Of a stretch of DNA of 64,000 bases, positions 36,701-46,117 are shown piece after piece. The position numbers were made by a program, and so were the translations under genes. Source of the stretch: Nemopilema nomurai (lineage: Eukaryota; Cnidaria; Scyphozoa; Rhizostomeae; Rhizostomatidae); NCBI GenBank assembly GCA_003864495.1, contig ML133460.1, forward strand, positions 62,001-126,000. The letters are read 5' to 3'. How positions within the stretch are numbered: position 1 is the first letter of the stretch; each line of letters opens with the position of its first letter. The notes beneath the pieces were generated by a model. That model was not told the DNA's origin. It was given only the letters and a program-made list of their open reading frames with translations, and made no database searches.

Positions 36701-38512
36701 ACATAAAACAGCATATTGATAACAAGAAGACCACTGTAAAATAGGGAGACTTAATCCTCCAAGGAGTGAGAACATTGCATGCTTTTGATAATAGGTAGCA
36801 TGAAAGATAAAATGCATATTGTTGAAACAGTTGACAACCTCGTGCCATAAACCAGCTAATTAACAAATTTGGTACTCATTTTGATAAATCCATTAAGCTG
36901 ACATATCCATTATATTACATGATGTTGCCGAATCCATTAGAAGATAAGTGTCGGCTGCTTTTGCCAAGAATGTGAAACTACTGATACAATTTGGAGAATT
37001 CAATGCGATATCAGCCTCACCTACTCACCAATTATTATAATGTCAAAATAAAATAAAATTTGAAGAGCATGAAAATAATATGCCTAACAAAAAATATATA
37101 TAACTCAGAAGTTAACTTTGAGGTGGGTTGCAATGAGAATTGCAAAGTCCTATAAGCGAAAAAGCATAAATACCAGAAACTGTCTTTGTCATATAAGTCT
37201 GTAACAAGTCTCAGCAACTGAGAGATGAAGCTGTCTTTTTGAAGGTCTCCTGAAGCTGCAGTAGCCACACTGAGCTTCTGCTCCACTTCGACCATTTTGC
37301 TTTGAAGTTTGACATATTCATGTCTGAGCAAGCTGAGGTGCTTCTGCAGCTTTGCTACTTCTAAAAAAGGGGGTTGCAGAACTCATTTCATCAAGTTTCA
37401 CCTAACACTTTGCAAAATTCACACTCTTTGCCAACTCAAACTTGGACATGGAATATCTCTTTCTTTGTCAGTAACTACAGAGACATAAGCTTTCTTTGGC
37501 CTCTAAGTCATAGATCTACCTACTAGATTCTATCCATTAGCAGTCTCTGAGACTAAGAATTGATTGGATACATCTTGGCATGTCTATGTAACTTAGCTAA
37601 CAAAAAGAATCTCAGTAGACTTTAATGTGGTCATGAACATAAAACAAAACAGACAAGGTATTGTAATTATAGTAAACCTCAGGAGGACAAAACAATAGAT
37701 TATTACAAACAATAGATTATCACAAATAATTTGCAGCAGTTCTATACTACCAAGTGACAGCAACAACTGATTAGTGACAACTTAAAATAAAATGCCTCTT
37801 GGGCACATGGCAATTAAAAGATTTTCACACACTGTCCTTTTTGTGGTAAACAAGCCCAATGCTTTGAGCTGGCATCTTTAACAAATGTTTAAATAGAGTA
37901 TTTGAGGTAAAAGGGGTTTACTTTTAAAAGTTTGCCATTTAAGTTTGAAGCATTGCAACAAGTTGCCCTATTTCAACAAACCAATTAAAAGAACCAGATG
38001 AAATGTTATAGACATAAGGAAAATAAAGACTTTTCAGCATCACATTTATAATAAGCTATCCTCTCTACCTTGGTGGAATCCCAATTGCATAAAAGGCAGC
38101 AAATCTGCTCTCTGTCCTGTAATAATTATCGTGTTATTTCTACGCAGCGAATGCCTACAATTAATGGCCTGGCAGTGAGAATATCTTAGGAAGTCGCTTG
38201 ACTGCTACGCCCTTCTTTTTTTCGGGACTTGTTGCTTCGCGAGCGTGAATAGCTCCTTTTACTTAGTCGTCATTGCCCCGATTTGCCTTTCAGGCAATTA
38301 GCAAGAAGTAGGCCGGTCTGCAAGGAGTGCTGCTTCTGGGCGTGCCCCAAAAACATGGTCTTTCTTTACTGATAAGATCTACATTTAAAATTTTTCAATG
38401 TGCTATCAACGTAGCTTAAGGAATTTTACGCTCTGTCTTTTTATATTTTCACATAGGTAGTACACGACCATACTTTGATTGACCCAGATTGGTACTTACC
38501 CTCAGCAGCCAT
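13792..38512 (-). CDS. ANKFY1: Rabankyrin-5, ankyrin repeat and FYVE domain protein
   Basis: Rab5-effector family protein of early endosomes and macropinosomes: the FYVE finger binds PI3P, and the BTB and ankyrin repeats bind partners. I reconstructed 26 minus-strand exons, 4053 coding bases in all, giving 1350 residues (human about 1169). Order: MAAEEVAKLQKHL coiled coil, BTB/BACK, a long ankyrin array interrupted by a roughly 200-residue insert, and a C-terminal FYVE zinc finger with the RKHHCRHCGR signature. The start was chosen because MAAEEVAKL matches the vertebrate N-terminus. Every exon junction keeps phase, which argues for an intact gene. The stop TAA at 13792-13794 follows LTLGPM, where vertebrate proteins also end, but it overlaps a good donor (GAT|GTAAGTG). 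The start codon lies 199 bp from that of FDXR on the other strand. Exon coordinates are in the four block entries. Confidence 0.95.
15519..15570. repeat. 15-bp tandem repeat, about 3.5 copies
   Basis: The unit cgggcctgactaaac repeats head to tail in the last ANKFY1 intron, with one changed base in the last copy. It is short and GC-richer than its surroundings. No function is suggested. Confidence 0.9.
17643..17788. repeat. Tandem duplication, 2 x 73 bp
   Basis: Two 73-bp copies starting agtcaaaagatcagca and agtcagaagatcaaca, with roughly ten differences. The repeat lies in an ANKFY1 intron just upstream (in gene sense) of exon 24, about 14 bp beyond its acceptor, so the proximal copy supplies the polypyrimidine and branch-point region. 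Confidence 0.85.
18487..18674. mobile_element. Foldback MITE-like element with 57-bp inverted arms
   Basis: Arms at 18487-18543 and 18618-18674 are inverted copies with about two mismatches: left begins atagcatagagttggaga and right ends tctccaactctatgctat. The centre is about 74 bp with a (TA)n run. No coding capacity. This architecture is typical of non-autonomous DNA transposons. Clear target-site duplications were not identified. The inner arm motif tctacaagcctg/caggcttgtaga recurs in the A blocks at 32875 and 34070, implying a family. It lies in an ANKFY1 intron. Confidence 0.8.
20656..20836. repeat. Tandem duplication, 2 x about 92 bp
   Basis: Period 93 bp, starting ggcattttgatccagcactc at 20656 and 20749, with a 1-bp deletion in the second copy and few substitutions. 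It lies in the ANKFY1 intron between exons 19 and 20. High identity suggests a recent origin. Confidence 0.9.
22653..22728. repeat. Short imperfect tandem repeat
   Basis: Two units of about 36 bp share cctattaccgatagaaa, within the 2.6-kb ANKFY1 intron between exons 18 and 19. Diverged roughly 60-bp units (cctagcacccaaaaactaa, cctagcatccaaaaactaa) follow at about 22970-23100. The rest of this intron, including a 125-codon ORF at 22262-22639, shows nothing recognisable. Confidence 0.6.
26761..27577. repeat. Minisatellite, 19 copies of a 43-bp unit
   Basis: Perfectly phased 43-bp units starting aatcaaatatgatcaagc fill 817 bp between ANKFY1 exons 15 and 14. Almost all variation is at two positions: C/T in gat[c/t]aag and A/T in gattc[a/t]gag. 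Each unit contains the 15-bp palindrome gattcac-t-gtgaatc and a TGATCA. There are no spacers, so it is not CRISPR-like. Copy number is probably variable between individuals. Confidence 0.97.
27687..29038 (-). other. ANKFY1: ANKFY1 exons 12-14: lineage-specific insert with two NPF motifs
   Basis: Exon 12 28677-29038 begins GANSNARTVATDYLREVA, continues as a highly charged helix (EREKREKSLREVRTRLIALE, KKIKELKEKQRK), then has SNPFLNSP and GNPFASEG. Exon 13 28290-28394 (GDDFMNEIQAATSAAMAL, TKTDSDYSMKTS) is supported by phase; its intron seems to use a GC donor (TCAG|GCAAGG). Exon 14 27687-27926 continues with acidic sequence and returns to ankyrin repeat (DRTPMHVAVTEKNEAVLRCF). The human protein has only about 25 residues between the flanking repeats, so this block explains nearly all the extra length. 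NPF tripeptides are ligands of EH domains, so an endocytic-adaptor role for the insert is an inference. Confidence 0.85.
30012..30664. repeat. Dispersed repeat B, copy 1, with (AAC)n
   Basis: About 650 bp, from cattttagatgcttcctacg to agctaaaaagtaaa, in the intron between ANKFY1 exons 10 and 11. It is a near-identical copy of 33408-34066. It contains a CAA/AAC microsatellite (about 30268-30303). An identical 69-codon ORF occurs in both copies, but it has no family resemblance and simply reflects recent duplication. No terminal inverted repeats were seen. Confidence 0.9.
30902..30995. repeat. 25-bp tandem repeat, nearly four copies
   Basis: Units begin ttgtgaaaatatcaaaattt; the later copies are diverged. 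Intronic in ANKFY1. Confidence 0.85.
32234..32257 (-). repeat. ANKFY1: Coding (TCA)8 microsatellite
   Basis: Eight TGA triplets on the plus strand read as TCA on the coding strand and give eight consecutive serines near the start of ANKFY1 exon 8. The position corresponds to a loop between ankyrin repeats. Length change by triplets would keep the frame. Confidence 0.93.
32875..34593. repeat. A-B-A composite duplication inside one intron
   Basis: Block A (32875-33406) recurs as A' (34070-34593) in the same orientation and with high identity; between them lies B (33408-34066), whose near-twin is at 30012-30664. A contains imperfect inverted arms related to the 18.5-kb foldback (tctacaagcct and caggcttgtagag). 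The whole fills the intron between ANKFY1 exons 7 and 6. It resembles long terminal repeats around an interior, but A and A' lack matching TG...CA ends, and B has no primer-binding site or coding sequence. Tandem duplication plus insertion is the simpler reading. Confidence 0.85.
35474..35709. mobile_element. MITE, 236 bp, with perfect TIRs and target duplication
   Basis: The element starts CAGTCTTTGTAATATGA and ends with its exact 17-bp reverse complement. It is flanked on both sides by gcagtt (35468-35473 and 35710-35715), a 6-bp target-site duplication. It has no coding capacity, so it would depend on a transposase elsewhere. It lies in the ANKFY1 intron between exons 5 and 4. The perfect TIRs point to recent activity. 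The superfamily is not assigned; a 6-bp duplication does not fit the 8 bp usual for hAT. Confidence 0.9.
35970..35991. repeat. (TA)n microsatellite
   Basis: A run of about 11 TA dinucleotides in an ANKFY1 intron. Smaller TA runs occur at about 18593-18605, 18684-18699 and 62925-62937. Confidence 0.9.
36218..38512 (-). other. ANKFY1: ANKFY1 exons 1-4: coiled coil and BTB domain
   Basis: Exon 1 38500-38512 encodes MAAE plus one base. Exon 2 37174-37360 encodes the N-terminal coiled coil (EVAKLQKHLSLLRHEYVKL) and runs to LVTDLYDKDSF. Exon 3 36510-36628 starts the BTB fold (DITIKYG, HKFVLAARS). Exon 4 36218-36353 gives IIKWLYTDKAD and ELVKAANRYRLDALKER. The segment matches the N-terminus of vertebrate ANKFY1 almost position by position. 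Exon 1 has only 13 coding bases, so it is easily missed by gene finders. All introns are GT-AG. The introns, the longest about 1.1 kb, hold nothing I recognise. Confidence 0.92.
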
Positions 38513-38711
38513 TTTCCTTCTCTGAACTCCAATGGGAATGAGGTACCACTGATGGAAAACGGAGCACTCGCGGCATGCGGAGGAGCATGTGGAGGAGGGC
38601 CAATGGTTACGAAATGGCTGCCATGCTGTAGGACCTTGGAAGTCTTGAGAGACCATATGAGCTATTTTTCACTGGTTTTGTTATTCATTTAAATACATAA
38701 GCGTGCTCGTG
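38513..38711. promoter_or_regulatory. Shared bidirectional promoter region of ANKFY1 and FDXR
   Basis: Only 199 bp separate the two divergent start codons, so both 5' UTRs and core promoters must fit here or in upstream introns. CCAAT boxes are visible at about 38528 (ctccaatggg) and 38600 (gggccaatgg), and ATGGCTGC motifs resembling YY1 sites occur at about 38616 and at the ANKFY1 start. There is no clear TATA box in the centre. The region is GC-richer than its flanks. Coordinated transcription is inferred from the layout. Confidence 0.65.
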
Positions 38712-40622
38712 ATGCATAGTATCCGATTTCTCGAACCGTTGCGGCAAGAGGCCGTTAAATACTTGACCAGACCTTTTGGCCCGAAGCTCTACCGATCCAT
38801 TGGATTACCCAACTTGAAGTGGTGCACTAGAAAAAATACCACCTCATCGCGCGTTTGCATTGTTGGGAGCGGTCCAGCTGGATTCTACACAGCACAGCAG
38901 CTATTGAAAGTCAACGAGAACGTTGTAGTGGATATTTATGAAAGATCTCCTGTGCCTTTCGGGTTGGTAAGATTTGGAGTTGCACCTGATCACCCAGAAG
39001 TAAAGAATGTCATCCACTCATTTCAAACTGTAGCCCAAAATGAACGTTGCAATTTCTACGGTAATGTGAATGTTGGTGTGGATGTAAAGACCAGAGAGCT
39101 TAGAGATATCTACGACGCAGTTGTCCTAGCATATGGAGCTGATAAAGACAAGACACTTGGAATTAAAGGTCAGCTTTTCATTGTGAAGTTTGCTCTTTTT
39201 AGTTTAGGCATACGTTTGTTTTTTAAGTTACACTTATCAAAGACAACTTGCCAAAAGGGCTGGATGTAAAGAAGCAGTACCAAACTTTAACTCTTATTGC
39301 TACCACTCCAAACTGAATGTCTTAGAAAAATCTAGGTTGGACAGCGAAAATGAAAGTCAAGTATTGTTGTAGGTTTCCAATGCATTCTTTTTATTTTGAG
39401 ATTTTTTCGAACCAGTGAATGGTATGATATAGGAAGTCTTATATTCATTCTAAAGTAAAGATGGAGAACATTGAAAGATGTGGTGTGAGGGACTTATATT
39501 CTCTACTTTTTTGAAGCATATAATTAAAGAGATTGATTTTTAGGTGAAGACTTGGATGGTGTTTTATCTGCAAGAGCATTTGTCGGATGGTACAATGGAA
39601 TGCCAGCTCATGCCAATTTAAACCCAGATTTGTCAGGTCAAACTGCTGTCATCATTGGTCAAGGAAATGTTGCTGTTGATGTAGCCAGAATCTTGTTATC
39701 AAGTTATGACATTCTTCAGCATACTGACATCTGCAACTATGCTTTAGACGCTTTAAAGCTGAGTAAGATAATGAATGTGTTTGTGGCTGGTAGGAGGGGG
39801 CCACTAGAAGCTTCATTTACTATAAAAGAGATAAGAGAGATGATTAACCTCCCTGGTTGCAAAACTATATTTAAGAAAGAAGATTTTGGACATCTGAAAG
39901 AAGTTATAGCTGGTCTTCCCAGACAAAAGAAGAGAATAATGGAACTCATGATTAAGACAGCAAATGAAGATTTCACTGAAGAAAGTTTGGCTACCTTAAA
40001 TTTATTCCAACCCATGTTTCTTAGAAGCCCAGTGGAGATTTTAAGTGATGGAAGATCAAAAGTAAAAGCTGTCAAATTTGAGATCAATAAATTGGTTATG
40101 CAGGAAGATGGCTCACAGAAAGCTGTTGGAACTGGTGATTTTGAAGTGATTAACTGTGACCTTGTGGTACGGAGCATTGGTTATAAAAGTATAAGGGTTG
40201 ATGAAGGTATTCCTTTTGATCCTAGAATGGGCCTTGTTCCAAACAAGAATGGAAGGGTTGTTGAAGATGCAGGTAGCGATATCATTGTAAAAGGACTTTA
40301 TTGTAGTGGATGGGTAAAACATGGACCAGTTGGAGTCATACTCACAACAATGGCAGAAGCAAAAACAACCGGAAACTTAATTGCAGAGGATATCAACAAC
40401 AAGGTGCTAAAAAGTAAAGGACTAACTGATAACCAAGTTGATAGTTTTCTGAAGTCCAGAAATGTAGAGCCATTAGATTTTGTTGACTGGGAGAAAATTG
40501 ATGAAGAAGAAACCAAAAGAGGAATTGAACTCAAGAAGCCTAGGGAAAAGATTGTCTCGGAAAAAGAAATGATTGAAATTGCAACTACAACGAAGAGGGC
40601 TAAAGTTGATCATGAAACATAA
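38712..40622 (+). CDS. FDXR: NADPH:adrenodoxin oxidoreductase, mitochondrial
   Basis: FAD flavoprotein of the mitochondrial matrix that passes electrons from NADPH to ferredoxin for Fe-S cluster, haem and sterol P450 chemistry. Two exons, 38712-39168 and 39544-40622, join in phase 1 (AAAG|gtcagc ... tttttag|GTGAAG) to give 511 residues; human is 491. ATG at 38712 was chosen because it opens a basic, hydroxylated presequence ([20 protein letters not shown]). The FAD-binding Rossmann motif [11 protein letters not shown] is at about 51-61, followed by [19 protein letters not shown]. The NADPH motif [11 protein letters not shown] is at about 191. [20 protein letters not shown] is the family's C-terminal FAD signature. 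A short basic tail ([12 protein letters not shown]) exceeds the vertebrate end. Only one intron is present, where vertebrates have many. It is divergent with ANKFY1 and convergent with NOS. Confidence 0.97.
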
Positions 40623-41973
40623 AATATGACATACTTTAAGCAAATTTGCTTTGACATAAACATCTTTTTTTCATTGAACTGTATGAATACTTGTAGGCCA
40701 GTTTTATTGTACAATTCCTTTAAGTGTTTGTATATGATTAGTTTTTTGAAATGTTTCTACCAACTATTTGCTGGTTTGGAGTTAATTCAAGTGACTTTCT
40801 TTCTTGCTTTAGATTTGAATTGCCGTACCATGAACATCTTTATTTTCTTGTAATGCAATGCAACCAAGTTGTTTTTCCATGATATGAATTTCATTCTCTA
40901 GTTTTTGTGAATTTCACTCTATTTGAAGTTTTTCCAAAAGAAAAGTAAAAGTAGTTGCAATTCATGTTGACACAAGTCTAAAATCTTGGTGGCTATCAAA
41001 CAATTCAGTTAGCTAAACAAAGGAGGCAAATTGAAACAAATAATCAATATTTATCGAGGAAAAGTTGTCATAAATAAGTGCCATGTTCATTTGACACCAA
41101 GGAAATGCTAAAAAGGGGGAGGAAATGTGGCCAGGGTATCTTCATTACTCTATGACTTGCAACTTAATGTTCTAAGCAAGGCAAACTCTAGCTAAGAACC
41201 CACAGTTTAAAATTTGTAGGGTCAAAGCCTTTTTTAAGCTTCAAATCTATAACATAGTTTAATGTCTCACTGTTTATGTGGAAGGTAAATTTTCTACCAA
41301 AAGGAGGCTAGACTGCACATATCCAAGGGACGTCATGACTAGGTAGGGATGTCATGGCTTACATTTTATTACGATTCTGCTCAAAGTACCTTGTATTCTT
41401 TAGTTTTCCAGCAAAAGCAAATTTTATTATAGGAGACTCTAATTTCCCTAACTGTTATGACAAATGAATTCAATTTATTGAATAATTGTAAAAGTTATAG
41501 TTCAGGAGTCCTTTAATAACACACATAATTTCTCTCACACCACACACTGTCAGCTTATGACTAAATTGTGACAATGACAATTTAATTTACTGCAAATTTC
41601 ACCCCAAATATCACTCTGAAAATGGTGAGTGTCTAAGAGACTTCTTCTCTGATCTAGAAAAATTAAGAGAACACCAATTTGCTTCTATAACATACAATAG
41701 AAGGATCTTTCAATGAAAATAATGTTTATAAATTACAATGGCTATCAAAAGTCTCACTATAAAAGATAGTCAAAATAAATGGAAGTTGCATCTAATGCAT
41801 TGCAGGACCCTTTCGGCAAACTACGTGCTAGAGTTTATACCTTCATAAATTTATACCTTCATGTTAGCAGAAACAGTTATATATTCAAGCAGAAGCAGTT
41901 GGCAAATAAGAATGAAAGTGAACTTTTGCTTATAGATTATCAAAACAGAACTTGAAGGAGTTTCTTGAAAAAC
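40623..41973. other. Intergenic gap between FDXR and NOS 3' ends
   Basis: 1.35 kb between convergent stop codons, AT-rich. It should contain both 3' UTRs. Minus-strand AATAAA candidates (plus tttatt) lie near 41365, 41434 and 41474. No gene or repeat was recognised. Confidence 0.6.
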
Positions 41974-44900
41974 TTACTCTGAAATAAGTGGCTCGTTCTC
42001 CAAGATTTTTTCAGTCAAGGACAGTTTCTGGGCTACTCCAGAAGTAGAACGCTCTATGTTGGTAAACTGTAGAAAATTTAGAACATGTTTATAATACATA
42101 CATACTGTTACGTGATGCTTTTGATTCTAATAATATTCTGATTACGGTACTTTACACCAAAATCGTACAGAGTGCAATAATTAGAAATGTTATATTACAA
42201 AACTGTTTTACGCCTTTACAGCAGGCAAGTGAAGAGGGTGGGAAAGCGCTAAAATAATTGCCTCTACTTCTTAAGCAAAGCAGTACAATGAAATGCAAGC
42301 AGGTGATAACCACCTTTCAGCATGTAAAGCTGATTACGATTGCAAATATCCACAGTCGAGAGGTAAACACATCATTTGATTGCGTCGCTATGGAAGTCAT
42401 TCTTAACAAGAAAATGCATTTTGGATCACTTACGCCTTCTATACGGTTAAGTGAGTGTCGTCTTCTCGGAGCCATCTAAAGGAAAAATTGTCAATTCTCT
42501 CTCCAACCAAGTTATGATGCAGGCATGTTTGCATATAAAAAGACACATTGAAGTACAACGTTGAATAACGTATCACAATTATTTGTTTCGCATGACAGAA
42601 TTCATGCATATAGACAAATTTAGTATGATCTATGTAACTATAAAGTAAAGGATGAATGTTTGTCGTCATTTGAAGGAGAGTCTTCGTTGTTGGTAATTTG
42701 AAGAAGGAAATAATCTGACTTGTGTCAGATAATCGAACAGAACGTCATAAACTTGAGTTAAGCTTGACACAAATTTTGTGGTTGGATTCAGACGATGGAT
42801 TTGTCATGGATTTATCATGGATGTAATTGATCGATTGATTTTGACTCGACACAAATTCGACACAAATGCGACGTCTAAACTGAGCCTTAGATAAATTACC
42901 AGCGCATACCTTATCTTGCTTGGTCGATCCACTGACAAATGACCACGCTCTGAAATGGTCAATAGAAAGTCAAGCTACTGGACCCATGAAATCCCGGCTA
43001 AGGTCAAGTGTTTTTCAGCAAATCTATGCACGCTGTACACACTAAAACGAAACCTTTCTCCACTTCAAAGGGCACTCAACAGTTATGTTCTATTACCGGA
43101 CAGCCACTTAAATCCTCAGGTTTAGAAAATATTTCTTTGTCTTTTGCTGGAAGCCAATTTCTGTATTTAGGAGATTTCTTGGTATGTAATAATGATCTTG
43201 CCCCTCTGCAATGTGTATTTGGTTGGGATTTTTTTACCTCTGCAATTGACTGTTGTAGGGGACTCCTATTGCTTTGTCAGCATGGCAGCAAACCTTCGAC
43301 CCCCTTGTCTCATCTTGTCCAAGCATCACTCACTGGTGTTAGCATCATACTGCCAGGTTTCACCCATGATTATATGTTATTTTAATGATGTAATCAATTT
43401 TCGGATACAATTGAACAACACTTGAAGGTTTAGCATATGTTTTGCAACGATTTCGTGAAATGCTTCGTGTCAAGGCTTCTAATTGCTTTTTTGGTGCAGA
43501 TCAGGTCATTCATTTAGACCGTTGTGTCTAAATTAAAGCAGTTCATACTGATTCGTCTGAAATTAGGGCTGTACAGGATTTACCCCACCAATTAACCTGG
43601 ACAAGCTAGATCATTTCTTGGTTGGTTTCTCTCCTTATCTAACACTTATGCCCACTGAAATTTTATTAAGTGTTTCTCTACAGAATCCATCCAGCCAATC
43701 TGATAATAGTCGGTCCCTATTCAGAATGCCAATCAGATAGCTCAGGAAAACATGATTGATCACAGATACTGCACGCAAAAACAACAATTTACAAAGCATT
43801 ACAGCTATGGAAAACAGTAAACGTCTATTCACATTTTCTAATCCGCATTCAACTAGAATCAGTAACAGAACATTTCGTTATTGACAGCAAATATGAAAGT
43901 TTAGAAGATGAGATGTATCTTACTTTTTGGCAGCAGAACGAACACGATCCGTAACTTCAGCTGTTCGTAATGTAACACCAAATATGTCTTCATGGTATCT
44001 ACCAGATGACTAAAAAAATGTTTCAGTAATGCAAATTCCAAGGTGAATGGCTATTCAACTCAATCATATACATTGCTAAGACTTGGCGTCGTATAAAAGT
44101 GTCGGGCAAAAATGTACTTTAAGTATGCAAAAACTAGTTCCGCTGTTTCTTGCTATTATAAAGTTTTGTACGACAAAGCACTTATTCACGTAGTATTTAA
44201 AGTAGGAGAGAAAATTAGTACTCAAAGATGCAAGCAAAACGCACTTACTCTCAGCTGAGCCATTAACTCTTGTGCTTCAACTTGAGACAAGGCGGCAAAC
44301 TCTTGCAGAAAATTGAGCAGGGTCTTAGAGACATCGGCTGCCATGGAAACATCTCCGCAAACGTAAATATGGCCTCCGTTTAGAAGGATCAATTCACAAA
44401 TCTGCTCGCAATTCTTCTTTAGCAATCTTGTACGTATTGCTAAAAGGAAGAGATCTTGCAAGAAATCTAGAAAGAATTTGCGTCAAGCTTCATTGCAACA
44501 ACTGAAATGGGGTTACTGAAAAGCAAAGATGCAAAAGTGATGACGTCACTGATTACATGATGACAAAAGCGAACAGAAGAAATAGAACAAAGACAAAGAG
44601 TAGTAAATTCTATGATAATAACAGAAATAGTCGCAATGGCATGATTGATGGCAGAATGGACAACGAAAATCCAATGAGTACGAAGATGATTTTGAAAGTA
44701 CCATTGGCAAACGAATATATCATACCTTTGGTCGACCTGGCTCTCTAGAAAAGGCAGTATGCAAGCCATCTAAAACTCCTCCATCATACATCTCTGAAAG
44801 TTCCTCCTTGTAAATGAAGTCTAGCTTAGACGTTCTGCAGCCGAAGTACAACTCTATAGGCCCAAGATCTTCCTTCATAGTTCCACTCTGAATTTCATAG

Positions 44901-46117
44901 AAACGATGCTGCCAAAAGGCACGGAAGGGCGCAATACCAGTACCGGGACCAATCATGATGACAGGCAGAAATTTGTCCTCTGGTAGATGGAAGCTTGGAG
45001 CACTTGAAAATAGAGACACACGCTGTGACATTATGCTTGTACCAGGGCTTTAATCACACGAAGAGGCGGTGGAAGTCTGGTACCCAGGGTTTGCTTTGCG
45101 AAGGAATTCAACTAGACTGCCTAAAGCAAGCTACCAGCAGTTTCAAAAATCAAATGGATTCAGCCGCAACAGAGCAAGAATCTCTCATAGAAAAGTCTAC
45201 GTATTTATTTGTTATGGACCCCCTATAGAACAACATCAACGTGAAACAACCACGTTATGTACTTAGAGCTACCTACATAGAGGCTAGTGTTGTAGACTCC
45301 CTATGGAAACTATTGTTCTGTTGCTCTGTATACGGGAATAGCCGGAGTAAAGGTGGATGTAATGTTGAGTTATACAAGGACTACTTTACTAACTTCTGCA
45401 CCTTAACACTGCGGGCAATCACTCGTTGCATATAAAGTGTCCAGTCTTTGCGGTAATATCATTTATGCTTCAATGAAAATATGATCTTTAAATAAAGTGC
45501 AAAAATTGGTAATCTTACGATCTTATTCGAACTGGCACTGTATCCCCAGGACCTAAAGAATCCAACCAAGTGGAACAAACGCCGTAGTGCAAAGGACCTC
45601 GCCCACCTGAAAAGTCACAGAAAAGACATTGTTTGAGTAAAGAACCAAAGAGAAGATGCTTGTTTTAAAATAAAAAGCGCCACCTTTCAATGAACTCGAT
45701 GCAATCGGAGCTTTTTAGCAGCCAGGATATGCTCCAAGGATCGTATGCGTGCTACTCTGATCTTGAAAATAATAATTTTCTTCACTAATAAGATTGTTAT
45801 TATCATTATTGCAATTATAACTTGCATAGTATTTCTTTTCCATATTCCAACCTTTTATATAGACGACTCAGTCAGTTAAATGAGATTGGAATCTATACTT
45901 CACGCGCCAGTCATATCTTCTTATCATATCTTACCTTCTGCAGGTCTACAAACACTTAACATTAATATTTGTTTTATGTCGCTTAAGATGACATTCATCT
46001 GATACATCGAAGAACAAAGTGAATGCATTTACCCTGCGTCCTATAGTTGACAACCGCAACAGTGATATGCACTTCGTTTGGATGCAGCAATGGCGATGAA
46101 GATATTGAATAATAACG
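41974..46117 (-). other. NOS: NOS FAD/NADPH domain and C-terminal tail exons
   Basis: 46033-46117 ([20 protein letters not shown]), 45519-45606 ([19 protein letters not shown]), 44726-45002 ([35 protein letters not shown]), 44249-44439 ([16 protein letters not shown]; frame problem near its 5' end), 43924-44009 ([19 protein letters not shown]), then three small exons in consistent phase: 42910-42949 ([13 protein letters not shown]), 42434-42475 ([14 protein letters not shown]), 41974-42066 ([20 protein letters not shown], ending ENEPLISE and stop TAA). The last three form a tail without family match. The exon at 43924 would also stop at TAA if its donor were skipped, giving a shorter protein ending AAKK. 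Confidence 0.85.

Noticed and set aside
38703..38711. GTG at 38703 as FDXR start
   Set aside because: The in-frame ATG at 38712 opens a typical mitochondrial presequence.
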